From DATCHW01 sp963806045 (GTDB lineage Bacteria; Bacteroidota; Ignavibacteria; Tepidaquicellales; Tepidaquicellaceae), in the NCBI GenBank assembly GCA_963806045.1, contig CAWDWP010000001.1:806001-870000 (forward strand): a stretch of 64,000 nucleotides of DNA. The letters are read 5' to 3'. Positions 29,421 through 38,512 of the stretch are shown here, piece after piece (position 1 is the first letter of the stretch; each line of letters begins with the position of its first letter). The translations under genes and the position numbers were made by a program. Below the pieces are notes generated by a model. It did no database searches. It saw only the letters and a program-made list of their open reading frames with translations, and was not told where the DNA came from.

Positions 29421-31509
29421 ATGAAAATTATTATTTCGGTTTTAATTATTCTTGATTTATTTTGCTCCCAGTTTCTATTCTCTCAGGATGACTCGTATAA
29501 AAAAATCAACCTCGGTCCGAGTATAAATTCAAAAGCAGCAGAGCTTAATCCCGTCATCTCAGCCGATGGTAAAACAATATATTTCACTCGGCGCGGTCAT
29601 TCCGAAAATATGGGATACGGTAAACCTGATTTTGATGATGATATCTGGATCTCCACTCTTGATGGAACCGGAAAATGGACTCCCGCCAAAAATATGGGCT
29701 ACCCCCTGAATAACAATTGCTTCTCCTCCGTCTGCTCTGTTTCACCAGATGGTATGAAAATGCTCCTGCAGGGAATTTTTGATAAAACAGATTGCAAAAA
29801 GAAATCCGATGAACTTTATCTCTATACATCCGAAAAAACTAAAACCGGCTGGAGTCTCCCCAAAAAACAAACGATTAATAATTTTTATAATAAAAATGAA
29901 TATGCCGATTTCTTCCTTAGTAATGACGGAAAAGTGCTCTTGATGGCTATTGAAAATCTGGAATCGCTTGGTGACCTTGATATTTATGTAAGTTTTCTGG
30001 AAGATAACGGTGACTGGTCTTCTCCGCTGAATCTCGGTGATAAAATAAACACAAATCTCAAAGAGTATGCACCTTTTCTCGCCGCCGACGGTGTGTCTTT
30101 GTATTTTTCCAGTAAGGGTCACGGTGGCTACGGCGATGCTGATGTTTTCGTCTCCAGACGGCTAGATGACTCCTGGAAAAACTGGTCTGAGCCTGAAAAT
30201 CTTGGTTCCTCAATTAATACATCCGGTGCTGATGCATACTATGTCATTCCCGCATCGGGAGATTATGTTTATTTTGTTTCAACTGATAATAGTTATGGTG
30301 CCGAAGATATTTTCAAAGTCCAGCTTCCAGGAATAGTTAAGCCTAATCCGGTCATACTCGTTTCAGGAAAAGTAATTAATTCTAAAACTAAACAACCGGT
30401 TGATGCAAGTATCGTTTATGAACTTCCGCCTGATGGAGGAATACTTGGCTCTTTGAAAACAAATCCCGAATCCGGTGAATTCAAGCTTACTCTTCCCATT
30501 GGACACAATTATGGTTTCCGTGTTGAAGCGAAGGGTTTCGTTTTCAAATGGGATACCTATGACGCAAGAAAAAATAAAGAATATACTGAAGTTGAAAAAG
30601 TTATTGAACTTGATCCGATAGAAGAAGGGCAGGTGATAAAGCTTGAGAATATTTATTTCGAATTGAGCTCTTCTCAGCTCAAAACGGAATCCTATCAGTC
30701 TCTCGATAATGTAATTGCGTTCCTGAAAAATAATCAGAAAATAAAAATTGAAATCGGGGGTCATACTGACTCTACAGGTACTAAAATTATTAATGATACT
30801 CTTTCTGAAAATCGCGCCAAACACGTTATGGAATATATTGTTTCAAAAGACATACCTGCAGACCGTGTCACATTCAGAGGCTACGGCAGCACCAGACCGG
30901 TTGTATGGAATACATCTCCGGAAAACTGGGCACTGAACAGAAGAGTGGAATTTACTATTCTCGATGAAAATTTTGTCTCAAACCAAACTTCAGAACCGGT
31001 TATAACTGAAAATAAAGTAACTGAAGAAACAAAAGTGCCTGAAGAAACAAAAGTACCTGAAGAAATAAATGTGCCTGAAGAAGCAAAAGTACCGGAAGAA
31101 GCCAAAGTGCCGGAAGAAAAAAATGTAATTCCGGAAAATAATGTGAATCAGAATAATGAATCTTTGCCTGAGATAATTTGTACTACACATTTTGAATTGA
31201 ACCAGATTTATTTGACAGTTCAGAATTATCTCGACCTTGAACAGGTTTTCAGTTACCTTAAAGAGCATCCTGATGCCGAAATTGAAATTTCCGGACATTC
31301 GGATAATACCGGCGGAAAGGAAGATGCAAATATTAAAGTATCGGAAATCAGGGCTAAGGCTGTAAAAGAATATATTATTTCAAGAAATCTTACTAATAAT
31401 ATCATTAATGCAAAAGGTTACGGGAGCCAGAAGACCGGTTGCAGGTAACGATACTGAACAGGGCAGAAATCTTAATAGAAGAGTCGAAATTACAATTATA
31501 AAAAAATAA
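29421..31509 (+). CDS. PD40 propeller / CarboxypepD_reg / double-OmpA envelope protein (frame-disrupted near end)
   Basis: About 696 residues after correcting a shift near 31430. Signal peptide residues 1-22. Residues about 40-290 carry WD40-like PD40 repeats (NPVISADGKTIYFTRRGH, FLAADGVSLYFSSKGHGG). A carboxypeptidase regulatory-like fold follows (ILVSGKVINSKTKQPVDASI). The first OmpA domain lies at about residues 410-510 (IEIGGHTDSTGTKI, NRAKHVMEYIV), then a linker of repeated VPEE[TA]K units, then a second OmpA domain (IEISGHSDNTGG, RAKAVKEYI). The tail RNLNRRVEITIIKK is in the neighbouring frame and ends at 31509. The OmpA domains bind peptidoglycan; the protein probably links outer membrane to cell wall. 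Confidence 0.85.
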
Positions 31510-31514
31510 TCGAA

Positions 31515-32510
31515 ATGAATAATAAAATATCTACACCCGCTGATTTATACGAAGTTGTGAATTTATTTCGTACAAGCAGAATAATTCTTACTGCTTATGA
31601 ACTGGATTTTTTCAGCATAATAGGGAAGGGAAAAAAAACCTCCGTGGAAATATCGGGAATGTTACGCACAGATGAAAGAGCTACTGACAGGCTGTTAAAT
31701 GCACTGGTTGTTATCGGATTAATAAAAAAAAGCGGAAACAAATTTTCCAATTCGCCTTTAGCATTTAAGTTTCTTGTGAAATCAAGCCCGACATATATGA
31801 GCGGCATTTCTCACATTGTAAATCTCTGGGATTCGTGGGATACATTGACAAATGCGGTAAAAGCAGGGACATCAATTTTTAACAGGGGAGCAATTAATGA
31901 GCGGGGAGAAGATTGGATTGAGGCATTCATAGCTGCAATGCATTCCCGCGGTGGAAATCATGCCAGGGAAATTCTTTCGCTTATAAACTTCAATAAAGTA
32001 AAAACTATAATAGATATCGGCGGCGGTTCAGGTGCATTCCTGTTTGAATTCATTAAAAAGTATAAAGAACTAAAAGGAGTTATTTACGATTTACCAAATG
32101 TTGTCCCGCTTACTGAAAAGTATATTTTTAAGGAAGGTTTGAATAATTCAGTCGCCACTATCCCGGGCAATTATCTTACAGATGAATTGGGAAGTGAATA
32201 TGATATGGCATTTCTTTCCGCTGTTATACACAGCAATTCTCCCTCTGAAAATCAATTGCTGTTTAAAAAATGTTATGACTCTTTAAATTCCGGCGGACAA
32301 ATTATTATTCTGGATTATGTAATGGATGAAACACGGACTTCACCCGGAACAGGTGCTTTTTTCTCAATCAATATGCTTGTCGGAACAGAAAAAGGTGATA
32401 CCTATACTCAAAAAGAAATCAAAAATTGGCTCACTTCCGCCGGCTTTAAAAAAATTAAATTTAAAAAGACCACCCTCGAAACATCACTAATGATAGGTCA
32501 TAAAATATAA
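31515..32510 (+). CDS. SAM-dependent O-methyltransferase (AOMT type)
   Basis: A 331-residue enzyme with the plan of small-molecule O-methyltransferases. Residues 1-80 are a winged-helix dimerisation domain (NLFRTSRIILTAYELDFFSII, RLLNALVVIGLIKKSG). The Rossmann domain has the SAM motif IIDIGGGSGAFLFEF near residue 170, then VIYDLPNVVPLTEKYI and ILDYVMDETRTSPGTGA. The substrate cannot be predicted. It begins 5 bp after the OmpA-family gene and might be co-transcribed with it. Frame intact. Confidence 0.8.
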   Translation: MNNKISTPADLYEVVNLFRTSRIILTAYELDFFSIIGKGKKTSVEISGMLRTDERATDRLLNALVVIGLIKKSGNKFSNSPLAFKFLVKSSPTYMSGISHIVNLWDSWDTLTNAVKAGTSIFNRGAINERGEDWIEAFIAAMHSRGGNHAREILSLINFNKVKTIIDIGGGSGAFLFEFIKKYKELKGVIYDLPNVVPLTEKYIFKEGLNNSVATIPGNYLTDELGSEYDMAFLSAVIHSNSPSENQLLFKKCYDSLNSGGQIIILDYVMDETRTSPGTGAFFSINMLVGTEKGDTYTQKEIKNWLTSAGFKKIKFKKTTLETSLMIGHKI

Positions 32511-32514
32511 TTCT

Positions 32515-32535
32515 CTCCCCCTTTACAAGGGGGAG
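32515..32535. repeat. GC-rich perfect hairpin after the O-methyltransferase
   Basis: CTCCCCCTT, TAC, AAGGGGGAG: a 9-bp perfect stem five bases past the stop codon. Followed by CCGGGAGGGGGTC, not a T tract. Same family as 1829-1849. Confidence 0.7.
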
Positions 32536-32664
32536 CCGGGAGGGGGTCTTCCCCTCTTAAGAGTTGTAGAGCCTCCTGGGAGGTGGGATTAAGGGTGTGT
32601 CTTGTGGGGTTTTGTTCTTTATTCTTTAATCATTCCCAATCGGGGGATTGGGAATGAGAGGAAT

Positions 32665-32732
32665 CAGATGGAAGAGTTACAACGCAGAGCATTGTAACCA
32701 GATGGAAGAATTACAACGCAGAGCGTTGTAAC
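32665..32732 (+). repeat. tandem pair of 34-bp palindromic repeats
   Basis: Two head-to-tail 34-base copies (32665-32698 and 32699-32732), differing at two positions, plus a third start CAGATGAGAAG at 32733. Each holds a hairpin TTACAACGC-AGA-GCGTTGTAA (one mismatch in copy 1, perfect in copy 2). A partial match occurs near 43469 (GTTACAACGCGGAG). Confidence 0.8.
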
Positions 32733-32814
32733 CAGATGAGAAGGACAACAGACAAGAATGTCTGTTCTACCTTTCAACTTTTCAACCTTTCAACTTTTCA
32801 ACCTTTCTACTTTC

Positions 32815-33774
32815 TTATATCTTCCAGCAGGCAGCTTTATGCTCCGATGAAATTTCTATCAATGGCGGTTCATCTGTTACGCATTTTTCATCTGCAAGTT
32901 CACAGCGTGTGCAGAAGTGACATCCCACGGGATACTCCAGAGGACTTGGTACAGAACCTTTAATCACGGGTAGTTTTTCTTTCCGTTTTCCAAATTGCGG
33001 AAGTGATTTTAATAATCCTATTGTGTAAGGGTGTTTTGGATTTTTAAATATCTCGTCTGCATCCGCCACCTCGACTATCTTTGAAGCATACATCACCGCA
33101 ACTTTTTGTGCAATATCTGATATCACTCCGAAATCGTGTGTTATTATAAGTATCGCCATTCCAAGCTCTTGCTGAAGTTTCTTCAGCAGGTCAATAATCT
33201 GTACCTGTGTTGTCACATCCAGAGCGGTTGTCGGTTCATCGGCAATTAAAATATCCGGGTCACAGGCAAGCGCCATCGCAATCATTACCCTTTGCCGCAG
33301 TCCGCCTGATAACTGATGCGGGTATTCGCTGTACCTTTGCTCTGCAGAAGGAATCCCGGCATAATTCATTAATTCAATTGCTCTTTTTTTTGCTTCGTCT
33401 TTCGTAACTTTTCTGTGTGCAAGAATTGCTTCGCTTATCTGGTACCCGCACCGGTAAACGGGATTCAGTGAAGTCATAGGCTCCTGAAAAATCATACTGA
33501 TTCTGTCTCCCCGTATTTTCTGCATTTCTTTATCAGAGAATTTTGTCAGGTCCTGACCATTGAATAGTATTTCTCCTCCTTCGATTCTCCCGGGTTCTTC
33601 TATTAATTTCATAATGGAAAGCGCCGTCACACTCTTTCCACATCCTGATTCACCTACTAAGCCTAATGTCTTTCCTTTTTCAATTTCAAAACTTACTCCG
33701 TCAACTGCTTTATATAATCCTGCACCTGTATGGAAATATGTTTTGAGGTTATTTACATTTAAAAGTGATGACAT
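32815..33774 (-). CDS. peptide/nickel ABC transporter ATPase (DppD/OppD type)
   Basis: A 319-residue ATP-binding subunit of an oligopeptide-type ABC importer. Walker A is GESGCGKSVTALSI, the Q-loop lies in MIFQEPMTSLNP, the signature is HQLSGGLRQRV, Walker B is ILIADEPTTALDV and the switch histidine is in LIITHDFGVI. The C-terminal OppD extension (HPYTIGLLKSLPQ, then CHFCTRCELADEKC) with its cysteine cluster is typical of the DppD/OppD branch, where it may hold an iron-sulfur cluster. Partner permease and DppF-like genes are not nearby. It is the last gene of the leftward glmU-glmM-dppD set, 6 bp past glmM. Confidence 0.88.
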   Translation of the reverse strand: MSSLLNVNNLKTYFHTGAGLYKAVDGVSFEIEKGKTLGLVGESGCGKSVTALSIMKLIEEPGRIEGGEILFNGQDLTKFSDKEMQKIRGDRISMIFQEPMTSLNPVYRCGYQISEAILAHRKVTKDEAKKRAIELMNYAGIPSAEQRYSEYPHQLSGGLRQRVMIAMALACDPDILIADEPTTALDVTTQVQIIDLLKKLQQELGMAILIITHDFGVISDIAQKVAVMYASKIVEVADADEIFKNPKHPYTIGLLKSLPQFGKRKEKLPVIKGSVPSPLEYPVGCHFCTRCELADEKCVTDEPPLIEISSEHKAACWKI

Positions 33775-33780
33775 TAATTT

Positions 33781-35157
33781 TTATATCAGCTTCTTCACTT
33801 CTCTCAGAAATTCATTCTGAATTTTTTCCGTTGCCTTTTTGCCTTCGGCTTCAGTAATAACTCTCAGAATCGGCTCTGTATTTGATTTCCTTATGTGAAT
33901 CCAGTAATTTTCAAAATCCAGCTTTACACCGTCTTTAGTGGTAATTTTGCAGTCTTTATTCTTATATTTTCTTACTATCGTATTTAAAACCGAATCGGGA
34001 TTTTTTACGTTATTTATTTTCGCCTTGGATATGAAGAAATTCGATATCTCTTTCTTGTACTCACTCACTTCACCGTCAAATGAAGCAAATTCCTGCAGAA
34101 CAAGTGCAACACCTGCAATTGCATCCCTTCCATAATGCACTTTCGGATATATAACGCCGCCGCTTCCTTCTCCTCCGATGATGGAGCCGTTCCTCTTCAT
34201 TTCTTTTACAACGTTTATTTCCCCGACAGGACTTCTGTAAACTTTTCCTCCGAACAGTGATGCATTTTTTTCAACTGCACGTGTTGTAGATAAATTCACA
34301 GTTACATTTTTATTCTTACCTTTTGTGTTCCGCAGTATATATCTAACAACAGTAACAATTGTATTTTCTTCTCCGAATGGTTCTCCTTTTTCATCTATAA
34401 TCACCATCCTGTCGCTGTCAGGGTCTATCGCAATTCCGAAATCTGCATTTCGTTTTACAACCATTCGTGATAATGCACCGAGGTTTTCGGGTATCGGCTC
34501 CGGTGTGTGCGGAAAAATCCCCGAGCTATTGCAGAACATCTCAATCACTCTGCATCCAAGCCTTCTTAGCAGCATCGGAATGATTACAGAACCGGCTGAA
34601 TTAACGGCATCAACTACTATCTTGAAATTTCTTTCCCTGATTTTTCTTAAATTCACGGTTCTCAGCGCCAGTACTTCATCTACATGTTTCTTAATCCAGG
34701 TCAGGTCTCTTATAACAGGTCTCAGTTTTCTTTCAGCTTCAAATTTAAATTTTCCTTCCTCTGCCAGTTCTTTCAGTTCTTCAATTTGCTTTCCGTCAAG
34801 GAATGTTCCGTTTGAATTGAGAAACTTCAAGCCGTTCCACATCTGCGGATTGTGCGATGCGGTAATTGCAATCCCTCCGGCAGAGCGGGTTTCTTCAGTT
34901 GCAATTTGTACCGTAGGCGTTGGCACAATTCCGATATTCAAAACCTGAAAGCCAAGGAATGTAAGATTTGATATTACCATTCCTGAAACTATTTCCCCGT
35001 GCAGTCTTCCGTCGCGTCCTACAACAATTCTTTTGGACTTATTATGTTTTCTGCAATGCTCAGCAAAGGCTGAAGTATATTTGAAAATGCTGAAGGGCGT
35101 TAAAGAGTCTCCGATTATTCCCCTTACTCCGGAAACTGATACTATTATTTCTGACAT
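33781..35157 (-). CDS. glmM: phosphoglucosamine mutase GlmM / phosphohexomutase
   Basis: A 458-residue alpha-D-phosphohexomutase. The active-site serine lies in TASHNPQMWNGLKF, the metal-binding loop is DPDSDRMVIID, the sugar-binding loop is GGEGSGGVIYP and the phosphate-binding loop is RKSNTEPILRV. N-terminal sequence SVSGVRGIIGDSLTP is typical. In bacteria GlmM converts glucosamine-6-phosphate to glucosamine-1-phosphate for UDP-GlcNAc; related enzymes act on mannose or glucose phosphates, so the substrate is inferred from the adjacent GlmU-like gene. The gene starts 3 bp after the GlmU-like stop, so the two are almost certainly co-translated. Confidence 0.85.
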   Translation of the reverse strand: MSEIIVSVSGVRGIIGDSLTPFSIFKYTSAFAEHCRKHNKSKRIVVGRDGRLHGEIVSGMVISNLTFLGFQVLNIGIVPTPTVQIATEETRSAGGIAITASHNPQMWNGLKFLNSNGTFLDGKQIEELKELAEEGKFKFEAERKLRPVIRDLTWIKKHVDEVLALRTVNLRKIRERNFKIVVDAVNSAGSVIIPMLLRRLGCRVIEMFCNSSGIFPHTPEPIPENLGALSRMVVKRNADFGIAIDPDSDRMVIIDEKGEPFGEENTIVTVVRYILRNTKGKNKNVTVNLSTTRAVEKNASLFGGKVYRSPVGEINVVKEMKRNGSIIGGEGSGGVIYPKVHYGRDAIAGVALVLQEFASFDGEVSEYKKEISNFFISKAKINNVKNPDSVLNTIVRKYKNKDCKITTKDGVKLDFENYWIHIRKSNTEPILRVITEAEGKKATEKIQNEFLREVKKLI

Positions 35158-35160
35158 TCG

Positions 35161-35910
35161 TTATTTTTTAATTAAGGTTTCCATTTCTGTTAATTGTTCG
35201 ATTGTATTTATTCCTGTTATCTCAATATTATTTTTTGTAGGCATTGCGCCGATTTTATATTTCTTTGTTATAAAATCTTTGAATATATCGGTCAGATAAT
35301 ATTCTCCCTGGGCATTGTCTCTGCTAAGAGTTTGAAGTCCTTCAAATAATTTACGGTTATCAACAAGGTAAATGCCGGAATTTATTTCTTTTATTTTTTT
35401 CTGTTCTTCGGTCGAATCTTTCTCTTCTTTTATATCTATAAAGTTCCCTTTATCAGCCCTTATTATTCTACCGTACCCGGCCGGATTATCGAAATAAGCC
35501 GATATCAGGCTAGCCGAAAAGCCGCCCTTGGTATGGAATTCTAAAAATCTATCCACTGTCTCAAAACTTAAAAGCGGAACATCGCCTGATAAAATTAATA
35601 CATCGCCGTCAAAATTCTCAAGCTCTTCCTTTGTCTGCATCAATGCATGCCCGGTTCCTAATTGCTCATCCTGGTGTGCAAATTTAATTTTATCGCTTTT
35701 GAATTTTTGTGTCAGAAAATCAATCACTGCTTGCTTCTGATGACCGACTATCACAATAATTATTTCTGAGTGTATCATCTGCGCCAGTTCTACAACGTAT
35801 TCTATCATTGGTTTACCGTCAAGTTCATACATAACTTTCGATTTTTCCGGATTCTTCATCCTTTTGCCTTTTCCGGCTGCCATTATTACTGTTGCTAAAT
35901 TTTTGTTCAT
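35161..35910 (-). CDS. GlmU-type UDP-GlcNAc pyrophosphorylase, N-terminal domain only
   Basis: A 249-residue nucleotidyltransferase matching the first half of GlmU: ATVIMAAGKGKRMKN, KVMYELDGKPMIEYV, QLGTGHALMQTKEEL, LILSGDVPLL and GEYYLTDIF. GlmU of E. coli is about 456 residues and has a C-terminal left-handed beta-helix that acetylates glucosamine-1-phosphate; that half is absent, and the frame ends cleanly 3 bp before glmM. I choose ATG 35910 because the longer frame from TTG 35934 would begin inside the terminator hairpin of panD. It supplies the uridylyl-transfer step; the acetyltransferase must come from another gene. Other UTP-sugar transferases are possible. Confidence 0.8.
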   Translation of the reverse strand: MNKNLATVIMAAGKGKRMKNPEKSKVMYELDGKPMIEYVVELAQMIHSEIIIVIVGHQKQAVIDFLTQKFKSDKIKFAHQDEQLGTGHALMQTKEELENFDGDVLILSGDVPLLSFETVDRFLEFHTKGGFSASLISAYFDNPAGYGRIIRADKGNFIDIKEEKDSTEEQKKIKEINSGIYLVDNRKLFEGLQTLSRDNAQGEYYLTDIFKDFITKKYKIGAMPTKNNIEITGINTIEQLTEMETLIKK

Positions 35911-35917
35911 AGTATTC

Positions 35918-35945
35918 AAAAAAAATCCCGTCAATAAACGGGATT
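35918..35945 (-). terminator. intrinsic terminator after panD
   Basis: On the minus strand AATCCCGT, a 6-base loop and ACGGGATT form an 8-bp stem followed directly by eight U residues. It lies 34 bp past the panD stop and just before the GlmU-like start, ending the accD-panC-panD transcript. Confidence 0.85.
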
Positions 35946-35978
35946 ATATTTTTAAAAGTAAATTTTAAATGTCATTAA

Positions 35979-36359
35979 TTAGATTTCGTAAATCTTGGGA
36001 CTATGTTTCTCTTTCGTGATTTTATTTCTTTTATCAACGAAAATTTTTATCGGTTTGAAGTTCACCAGCTCCTCCTCTGAAAATTCACCGTACGTTATTA
36101 AAATAATTTCGTCTCCCACAGACGCAAGCCTTGCTGCAGCTCCATTCAGGCAGACAACACCGCTGTCTCTTGGTCCTTCAATTATGTATGTATCAAACCT
36201 GTTCCCGTTATTAATATTCACTACCTGAACTTTTTCATACTCCCTTATATCCGCAGCGTCCATTAAAGTCCGGTCGAGAGTCAAACTGCCTTCGTAGTAT
36301 AACTCTGCCTGGGTAACTGTAACCCTGTGGATTTTTGATTTGCAAATTGTGCGAAGCAT
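35979..36359 (-). CDS. panD: aspartate 1-decarboxylase PanD
   Basis: A 126-residue proenzyme that makes beta-alanine from aspartate for pantothenate. The self-cleavage site Gly24-Ser25 (YYEGSLT) is at the canonical positions and yields the pyruvoyl cofactor. Other family features are KSKIHRVTVTQAEL, VQVVNINNGNRFDTY, and GAAARLASVGDEIILITY. It follows panC by 51 bp in the leftward accD-panC-panD group and ends before a clear intrinsic terminator. Confidence 0.95.
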   Translation of the reverse strand: MLRTICKSKIHRVTVTQAELYYEGSLTLDRTLMDAADIREYEKVQVVNINNGNRFDTYIIEGPRDSGVVCLNGAAARLASVGDEIILITYGEFSEEELVNFKPIKIFVDKRNKITKEKHSPKIYEI

Positions 36360-36410
36360 CTCTGTATTTCCCTTTATTTCTTTTAATTCAGTTTAAAAAT
36401 AAAAATTAAT

Positions 36411-37271
36411 TTACATTCTTACAACTATATTATCAATCAATCGTGTTTTTCTGTAAAAACAAGCCAGCGATATCAGGACATCATCTTTAAATTCTTCAAA
36501 ATTTCCAATCGGTTCAAGTTCTTCATTATCCGTCACCGCTATATACTGTAACCTTGAATTTGGAGAATTCGTTTCTATAAATTTTGATAATTTCGCTTCC
36601 AGTTCATCCCCTGTCTTTACTTCTTTATTGAGTATCATGCTTTTTCCTTTAACAAGTGCCTTATACAGTACCGAAGCCTCTTCTTTCTCTTCCGCGGAAA
36701 GATATATATTCCTTGAACTCCTTGCCAGTCCGTTTAGTTCTCTCATAGTTTCGCATAATATCATTTCGGTATCAAGATTCAGGTCTTTTATCATTCTTCT
36801 GATAACTACTGCTTGCTGTGAATCTTTCTGCCCGAAATATATTTTATTCGGTTTAGCAATATTTATCAGTTTCAAAACCACCGTCGCCACTCCGCTGAAG
36901 TGTCCCGGTCTGTATTCACCTTCAAGTTTTTCAGAAATTCCTTTTAGTGATACCTCCGTACAGAAATTTTCCGGATACATAGAAAAAGGTTCAGGATTAA
37001 AAATATAATCCGTTCCTGAACGGTTGCAAATTTCATAATCTCTTAAAAAATCCCTTGGATATTTATTGAAATCCTCTGTCGGTGAAAACTGTGTCGGGTT
37101 TACAAAAATGCTCACAACAACAATATCGCAATCGGTTCTTGCTTTATCTATTAAAGAAGTATGCCCGTGATGCAGGAAACCCATAGTTGGAACAAAACCA
37201 ACACTTTTCCCCGAGGTTTTATAATAATTAACAATATCCTGAATTGCTTTTGGTTCTTTTATAACCTTCAT
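36411..37271 (-). CDS. panC: pantothenate synthetase PanC
   Basis: A 286-residue ATP-dependent ligase that joins pantoate and beta-alanine. The nucleotide-binding HIGH-like motif is in VPTMGFLHHGHTSLID; the pantoate/ATP sites are seen in VSIFVNPTQFSPTEDF, YRPGHFSGVATVVLKLI, YFGQKDSQQAVVIRRMI and the KMSKS-like region RELNGLARSSRNIYLS. Complete and normal length. It lies between accD (10 bp upstream) and panD on the same strand; the third pathway gene panB is at 52887, in a different cluster. Confidence 0.95.
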   Translation of the reverse strand: MKVIKEPKAIQDIVNYYKTSGKSVGFVPTMGFLHHGHTSLIDKARTDCDIVVVSIFVNPTQFSPTEDFNKYPRDFLRDYEICNRSGTDYIFNPEPFSMYPENFCTEVSLKGISEKLEGEYRPGHFSGVATVVLKLINIAKPNKIYFGQKDSQQAVVIRRMIKDLNLDTEMILCETMRELNGLARSSRNIYLSAEEKEEASVLYKALVKGKSMILNKEVKTGDELEAKLSKFIETNSPNSRLQYIAVTDNEELEPIGNFEEFKDDVLISLACFYRKTRLIDNIVVRM

Positions 37272-37281
37272 ATTGTTTCGA

Positions 37282-38124
37282 TTACGGCAGTAAATGTTTT
37301 AGTAATTGTGTAACCCGTGTTTTCAAATCTTTTCTGTGAACAATCAGGTCAAGGAAACCCTTATCAAGAACAAATTCTGACCTCTGGAAACCCTTTGGGA
37401 GGTCTTTTCCCGTCGCCTGCTTTATTACTCTCGGACCTGCAAAACCAATAAGTGCATTCGGTTCAGCAATATTAAAATCGCCGAGCATTGCAAAAGATGC
37501 ACTCGCACCACCGGTAGTAGGATTTGTGATTATTGAAATATAAGGTATTTTTTCTTCAGCCAGTTTTGCAAGTCTTGCGCTTGTTTTTGCAAGCTGCATC
37601 AGTGATATACCACCTTCCATCATTCTTGCACCGCCGCTGGATGATATAATTATAAAAGGAGCTTTTGTTTTCAAACATCTTTCAGTTGCCCTGGCAATCT
37701 TTTCCCCTAGAACGCTTCCCATACTGCCGCCTATAAATGCGAAATCCATGGCGCAAACTACTGTTTCGATTCCGTTAATTTTTCCTGTACCTGTTCTAAT
37801 TGCATCATACAGACCGGTTTTTTTCATCGTTTCTTCTATTCTCTTTTTATAAGGTCTTGAATCTGTAAATCCCAATGGGTCAATAGAATGAATTTTCCTG
37901 TCCAGTTCTTTGAATGTGCCTTCATCGAACAAAAGGTTAAAATACTCTTCGCTTCCTATTCTGAAATGGTATTCGCATTTTATGCAAGTATAGCTATTAG
38001 CTTCCCATTGTTTTTTGTGAATTATCTCACCGCATTCATCACATTTCACCCACATACCATCAGGCACATCCTTTTTTGGTGAATCGGTCTGAATATTTTC
38101 TTTATTTCGTTTAAACCAGGGCAT
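37282..38124 (-). CDS. accD: acetyl-CoA carboxylase carboxyltransferase beta subunit AccD
   Basis: A 280-residue subunit of the carboxyltransferase that makes malonyl-CoA for fatty acids. The N-terminal zinc ribbon uses Cys28, Cys31, Cys47 and Cys50 (KCDECGE, YTCIKCEY). The crotonase-like core has VCAMDFAFIGGSMGSVLGEK, SSSGGARMMEGGISLMQ, NPTTGGASASFAMLGD and IGFAGPRVIKQATG. Complete. It leads a leftward unit with panC and panD; accA is not in the window. Confidence 0.95.
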   Translation of the reverse strand: MPWFKRNKENIQTDSPKKDVPDGMWVKCDECGEIIHKKQWEANSYTCIKCEYHFRIGSEEYFNLLFDEGTFKELDRKIHSIDPLGFTDSRPYKKRIEETMKKTGLYDAIRTGTGKINGIETVVCAMDFAFIGGSMGSVLGEKIARATERCLKTKAPFIIISSSGGARMMEGGISLMQLAKTSARLAKLAEEKIPYISIITNPTTGGASASFAMLGDFNIAEPNALIGFAGPRVIKQATGKDLPKGFQRSEFVLDKGFLDLIVHRKDLKTRVTQLLKHLLP

Positions 38125-38512
38125 ATCAGTAAAATTTAGTTAATAATTTACAGTTTTTTAACGAATATAAACAATAATAAGAACTATAAAGATACTAATT
38201 TAAATTGACTGTTTTTAAGGAGAATCAGCAAGGAAAGAATTAAACGCGAAGAACGCTAAGTAGGCGGAAGAGAGTAAAGAAAAGTGGTCAGGATTAACGG
38301 GATAAATAGGAAAAATAATTATTAATGAGGTTAAGGATGATAAAAGTTTAAAGTTCGTAAGTAAAGCAGAAAGAATGGGATAACGGGATTTACGTTCCCA
38401 CGAGGGAGCCCTAGGAGAGACTGGGAACAGAAACACCCAAATTAAGAGTAAAACAAGCGAACGAATGGCCTATAGCACATTTCGTCCTATTGATATAAGA
38501 CCTTTCAAATAC
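38125..38512. other. intergenic with repeat remnants
   Basis: 388 bp with no convincing gene. It holds a CAGGATTAACGGGATAAATA stretch from 38290 (echoed at 38926), and an inverted repeat GTTCCCA (38394-38400) / TGGGAAC (38422-38428) enclosing CGAGGGAGCCCTAGG. The latter resembles dispersed GTTCCCAC hairpins of many environmental genomes. Confidence 0.45.

Larger units (their letters stand above)
32511..32814. other. intergenic repeat cluster
   Basis: This 304-bp gap between two genes pointing toward each other is filled with short repeats: a CTCCCCCTT/AAGGGGGAG hairpin (32515-32535), a two-copy palindromic 34-mer (32665-32732), a perfect ACAGACA-AGAA-TGTCTGT hairpin near 32748-32765, and a CTTTCAA-rich stretch (32770-32810). 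No gene is visible. Confidence 0.6.

Noticed and set aside
34325..34948. 207-codon open frame on the plus strand inside glmM
   Set aside because: It is a mirror frame of an unmistakable phosphohexomutase on the other strand; composition is low-complexity Ser-rich.
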